A stretch of 59,050 nucleotides of DNA from Sedimentisphaerales bacterium (GTDB lineage: Bacteria; Planctomycetota; Phycisphaerae; Sedimentisphaerales; Anaerobacaceae), in assembly GCA_016936075.1 (NCBI GenBank), contig JAFGPS010000192.1, positions 1 to 59,050 of the forward strand, in the 5' to 3' direction. Both the position numbers and the translations under genes were made by a program. The notes beneath the pieces were generated by a model. That model saw only the letters and a program-made list of their open reading frames with translations, had not been told where the DNA came from and searched no databases. Positions 57,271 to 59,050 of the stretch are shown in pieces; within the stretch, counting starts at the first letter, position 1; each line of letters begins with the position of its first letter.

Positions 57271-58743
57271 CTACTGAACATTGTGCTTTTTTATTTCATT
57301 GAGCTTTTCGTTTAATTCCTGATATCCGAATCCCTCAGCGCTAACTATATGATTCTTGTCAGTTAATATCAGCCATGGGAGTGAACGTACCCCCCAATTT
57401 CGTTCAATTTCATGTAAACTTTTTTCTATGATTCCAACGGGAAGTTGAATCCCATTTTTTTCGAGCCCGTCAACCAAAGTTTGTCGCTCAACTGGTCCGG
57501 CATGAATAAAGGCGATATAAACATTTTCCTCAAATAACTCCTGCGAACTTTCAATAAGCATTTGAATACAATTTCGGCTTGGTCTCTGCTCCATTTCCCA
57601 AAAACATAAAAGGAGCATTTTATCCTTGATTAAGTTTGAATCAAAACTAATGTTGAATTCGGTCATATCGGGCAGAACTTTTCCAATTAGCGATGGAGGT
57701 TCTAAATTGTCAATATCAACTTCAAAGCCATAAATATCTACAATTTTGCCGCCTTTCCATGTATATGTAGATTTACCGCCGGGGATGTTTATAGACGTTC
57801 CTTCGGGGATATCAGGTATAAAAGCGCTTATAGTTTTAAAATCAGGATTTAAATCTATAGCCTGAGCCTTATATGAAAAATTTGCTTTTTTGATCTTACC
57901 ATTCTCATCTTCTTCAATATACTCCCATTGACCTTCCATCGGCACCCAAATATTGTTAATCTTATCAAATTTTACGTTATTGATATTAAAAGAGTACGAA
58001 ACAAGTGGCGGTAGACGTTCCCAATCCCAACTGTTAGGCAGTCCTTCAGGACGTGTCTGTGGATATGCGTCTTTCAATGGTTTACCATAGTAAATATCAT
58101 TTTCTGTTTTACGAACCTCTGCTTTGGCAATATTGTATCCATGTTCAGGATCTATCCAAATACTAAATTTTCCATGGGATGTCACTGCATCGATAACAAA
58201 ACATTTTGAGTCGTTGATTGTTTCCGTTGTTTCTCTGAGAGTGATTGTTTCAGATTCAGTCAGTATTGTACTAAATGGTAACCAATCACCAAAAAATAAA
58301 CCAAATAATGGTTTTCCACAAAATTCCCCCATTATCTGTGGATCCTCCTGATTCTTCACGGTTACTAAAGTTAGGAAATCCTGTGTGGAACGAGTTATAA
58401 AATTTATGTTATAATACTTTTGGTCATCCCAAATAAGGCGAAGATTTTCCCGTTCGCGTGGTTTAAATTGCTCATCTTTTGTTTTAAGGTCAGGATATCT
58501 TTTTATGACCAAGTCAATCTTTGTACCATCTCTGCGCATCTCAGTTACTAAACAGCCAAATCGTATGGATTTTGTTGTAGAATCCAAATATTGTTCCCGA
58601 GTTTCCCCGGAAATTATTATCTTCTCAAATGCTTTCTGGTTATTCTGCCATTTTTCAAGTAGTTTCGAAGGGGAAATTTCCGCAGATAACGTTACCGAGC
58701 ACAAACCTGAAATAATATAAATCAATATAACTTTTCTGAACAT
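57271..58743 (-). CDS. Secreted thioredoxin-fold protein lacking CxxC
   Basis: A 490-aa exported protein. Signal peptide ends near LSAEIS (about 20). The first 300 residues form an LolA/outer-membrane-carrier-like beta domain (WIDPEHGYNIAKAEVRK). The C-terminal domain is TlpA/AhpC-like (LLLCFWEMEQRPSRNCI, SLPWLILTDKNHIVSAEGFG with cis-Pro loop). The usual CxxC is replaced by PSRNC, so only one Cys remains and redox activity is doubtful. It shares its architecture with the interrupted gene at 27443-29575. The ATG at 58743 has a GGAGAG site. Confidence 0.8.
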   Translation of the reverse strand: MFRKVILIYIISGLCSVTLSAEISPSKLLEKWQNNQKAFEKIIISGETREQYLDSTTKSIRFGCLVTEMRRDGTKIDLVIKRYPDLKTKDEQFKPRERENLRLIWDDQKYYNINFITRSTQDFLTLVTVKNQEDPQIMGEFCGKPLFGLFFGDWLPFSTILTESETITLRETTETINDSKCFVIDAVTSHGKFSIWIDPEHGYNIAKAEVRKTENDIYYGKPLKDAYPQTRPEGLPNSWDWERLPPLVSYSFNINNVKFDKINNIWVPMEGQWEYIEEDENGKIKKANFSYKAQAIDLNPDFKTISAFIPDIPEGTSINIPGGKSTYTWKGGKIVDIYGFEVDIDNLEPPSLIGKVLPDMTEFNISFDSNLIKDKMLLLCFWEMEQRPSRNCIQMLIESSQELFEENVYIAFIHAGPVERQTLVDGLEKNGIQLPVGIIEKSLHEIERNWGVRSLPWLILTDKNHIVSAEGFGYQELNEKLNEIKKHNVQ

Positions 58744-58899
58744 ATTTTCTCTCCAATAAATTATTCTATTAATTTGTAATAGCCGCAAATCGAAACGTTA
58801 ATAACATTACACTAATCCCACAATTAGAGTCAGGATAATCTTAACTCACATTTCCCAATAAATATATAAAATTCTCAAACGCTTTTAACGCAGATAATC

Positions 58900-59050
58900 C
58901 TAATACAATCTCGCATATTTGTAAAGAAAAAAGCTTTTTCGAGCGGCTTCGATTGTTTTTGAGATATCTTCTTGAGTATGCGACAGAGAGATAAACATTG
59001 CTTCGTATGCACTTGGAGCGAGATAAATTCCCTGTTCGAGCATTTTCAGG
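58900..59050 (-). CDS. hemL: Glutamate-1-semialdehyde 2,1-aminomutase, C-terminal fragment
   Basis: The minus strand from the window edge to TAG at 58900-58902 reads about 49 residues, including [20 protein letters not shown] and [17 protein letters not shown], which are the conserved C-terminal part of HemL (GSA aminomutase). The enzyme makes 5-aminolevulinate in the C5 pathway of tetrapyrrole synthesis. The rest of the gene lies beyond the window. The next gene on this strand starts 157 bp downstream. Confidence 0.9.
   Translation of the reverse strand, partial: LKMLEQGIYLAPSAYEAMFISLSHTQEDISKTIEAARKSFFLYKYARLY

Overview
The window looks like chromosome from an AT-rich, Gram-negative, anaerobic or microaerobic polysaccharide degrader. 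The best fit is a Planctomycetota of the Phycisphaerae/Sedimentisphaerales type, which is an inference from gene content and not a database match. Supporting content: an LPS inner-core operon, a bacterial V/A-type ATPase operon with the DUF2764 gene, a four-subunit 2-oxoacid:ferredoxin oxidoreductase, a dockerin-bearing secreted protein, TPR and alpha-CTD fusions, and many secreted proteins.

Layout. 1-5 kb: a small lipoprotein, a DUF169 protein, a decayed REP-associated transposase with a REP-like palindrome, a DEAD-box helicase, a 66-aa unknown and hemW. 5-6.8 kb: lepA. 6.8-18.6 kb: the most distinctive region, with a secreted GH51 arabinofuranosidase (minus strand) beside seven plus-strand secreted hydrolases. 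Six of these are CE1/enterochelin-esterase-like and one is a diverged SGNH-like protein. Most carry long in-frame Gly/Met/Arg-rich insertions, three with an almost identical collagen-like segment. 18.6-21.4 kb: ferredoxin, alpha, beta and gamma subunits of a 2-oxoacid:ferredoxin oxidoreductase. 21.8-29.6 kb: a TPR/alpha-CTD protein, a SpoIID-type lipoprotein, an FHA-GAF protein, an FG-GAP/dockerin protein, and a secreted thioredoxin-fold protein cut by one in-frame TAA. 29.9-38.6 kb: malate dehydrogenase, then V-type ATPase E-DUF2764-A-B-D-I-K; the K subunit keeps the residues of a Na+ site. 38.7-43.4 kb: a STAS protein, a sigma/anti-sigma/secreted-coiled-coil cassette, LemA and two paralogous membrane proteins. 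43.6-51.8 kb: lpxK-hldE-gmhA-gmhB-(heptosyltransferase/WaaP-like kinase fusion)-GT4-plsY. 51.8-59 kb: a cupin, gatCAB, rpmB, tRNA-Tyr, a membrane protein, a second thioredoxin-fold secreted protein and the 3' end of hemL.

How the genes work together. The arabinofuranosidase and esterase block reads as a locus for removing arabinose and ester side groups from plant or algal xylan-like polymers. The ferredoxin oxidoreductase, malate dehydrogenase and probable Na+-coupled V-ATPase fit fermentative energy metabolism. The lpxK-to-plsY operon couples lipid A phosphorylation, heptose synthesis and transfer, core phosphorylation and phospholipid synthesis. The strongest candidates for something undescribed are the selectively maintained Gly/Met-rich insertions shared by the secreted esterases, the heptosyltransferase-kinase fusion, the membrane-tailed GmhB, and a 7-bp tandem repeat inside lpxK that could make it phase-variable.
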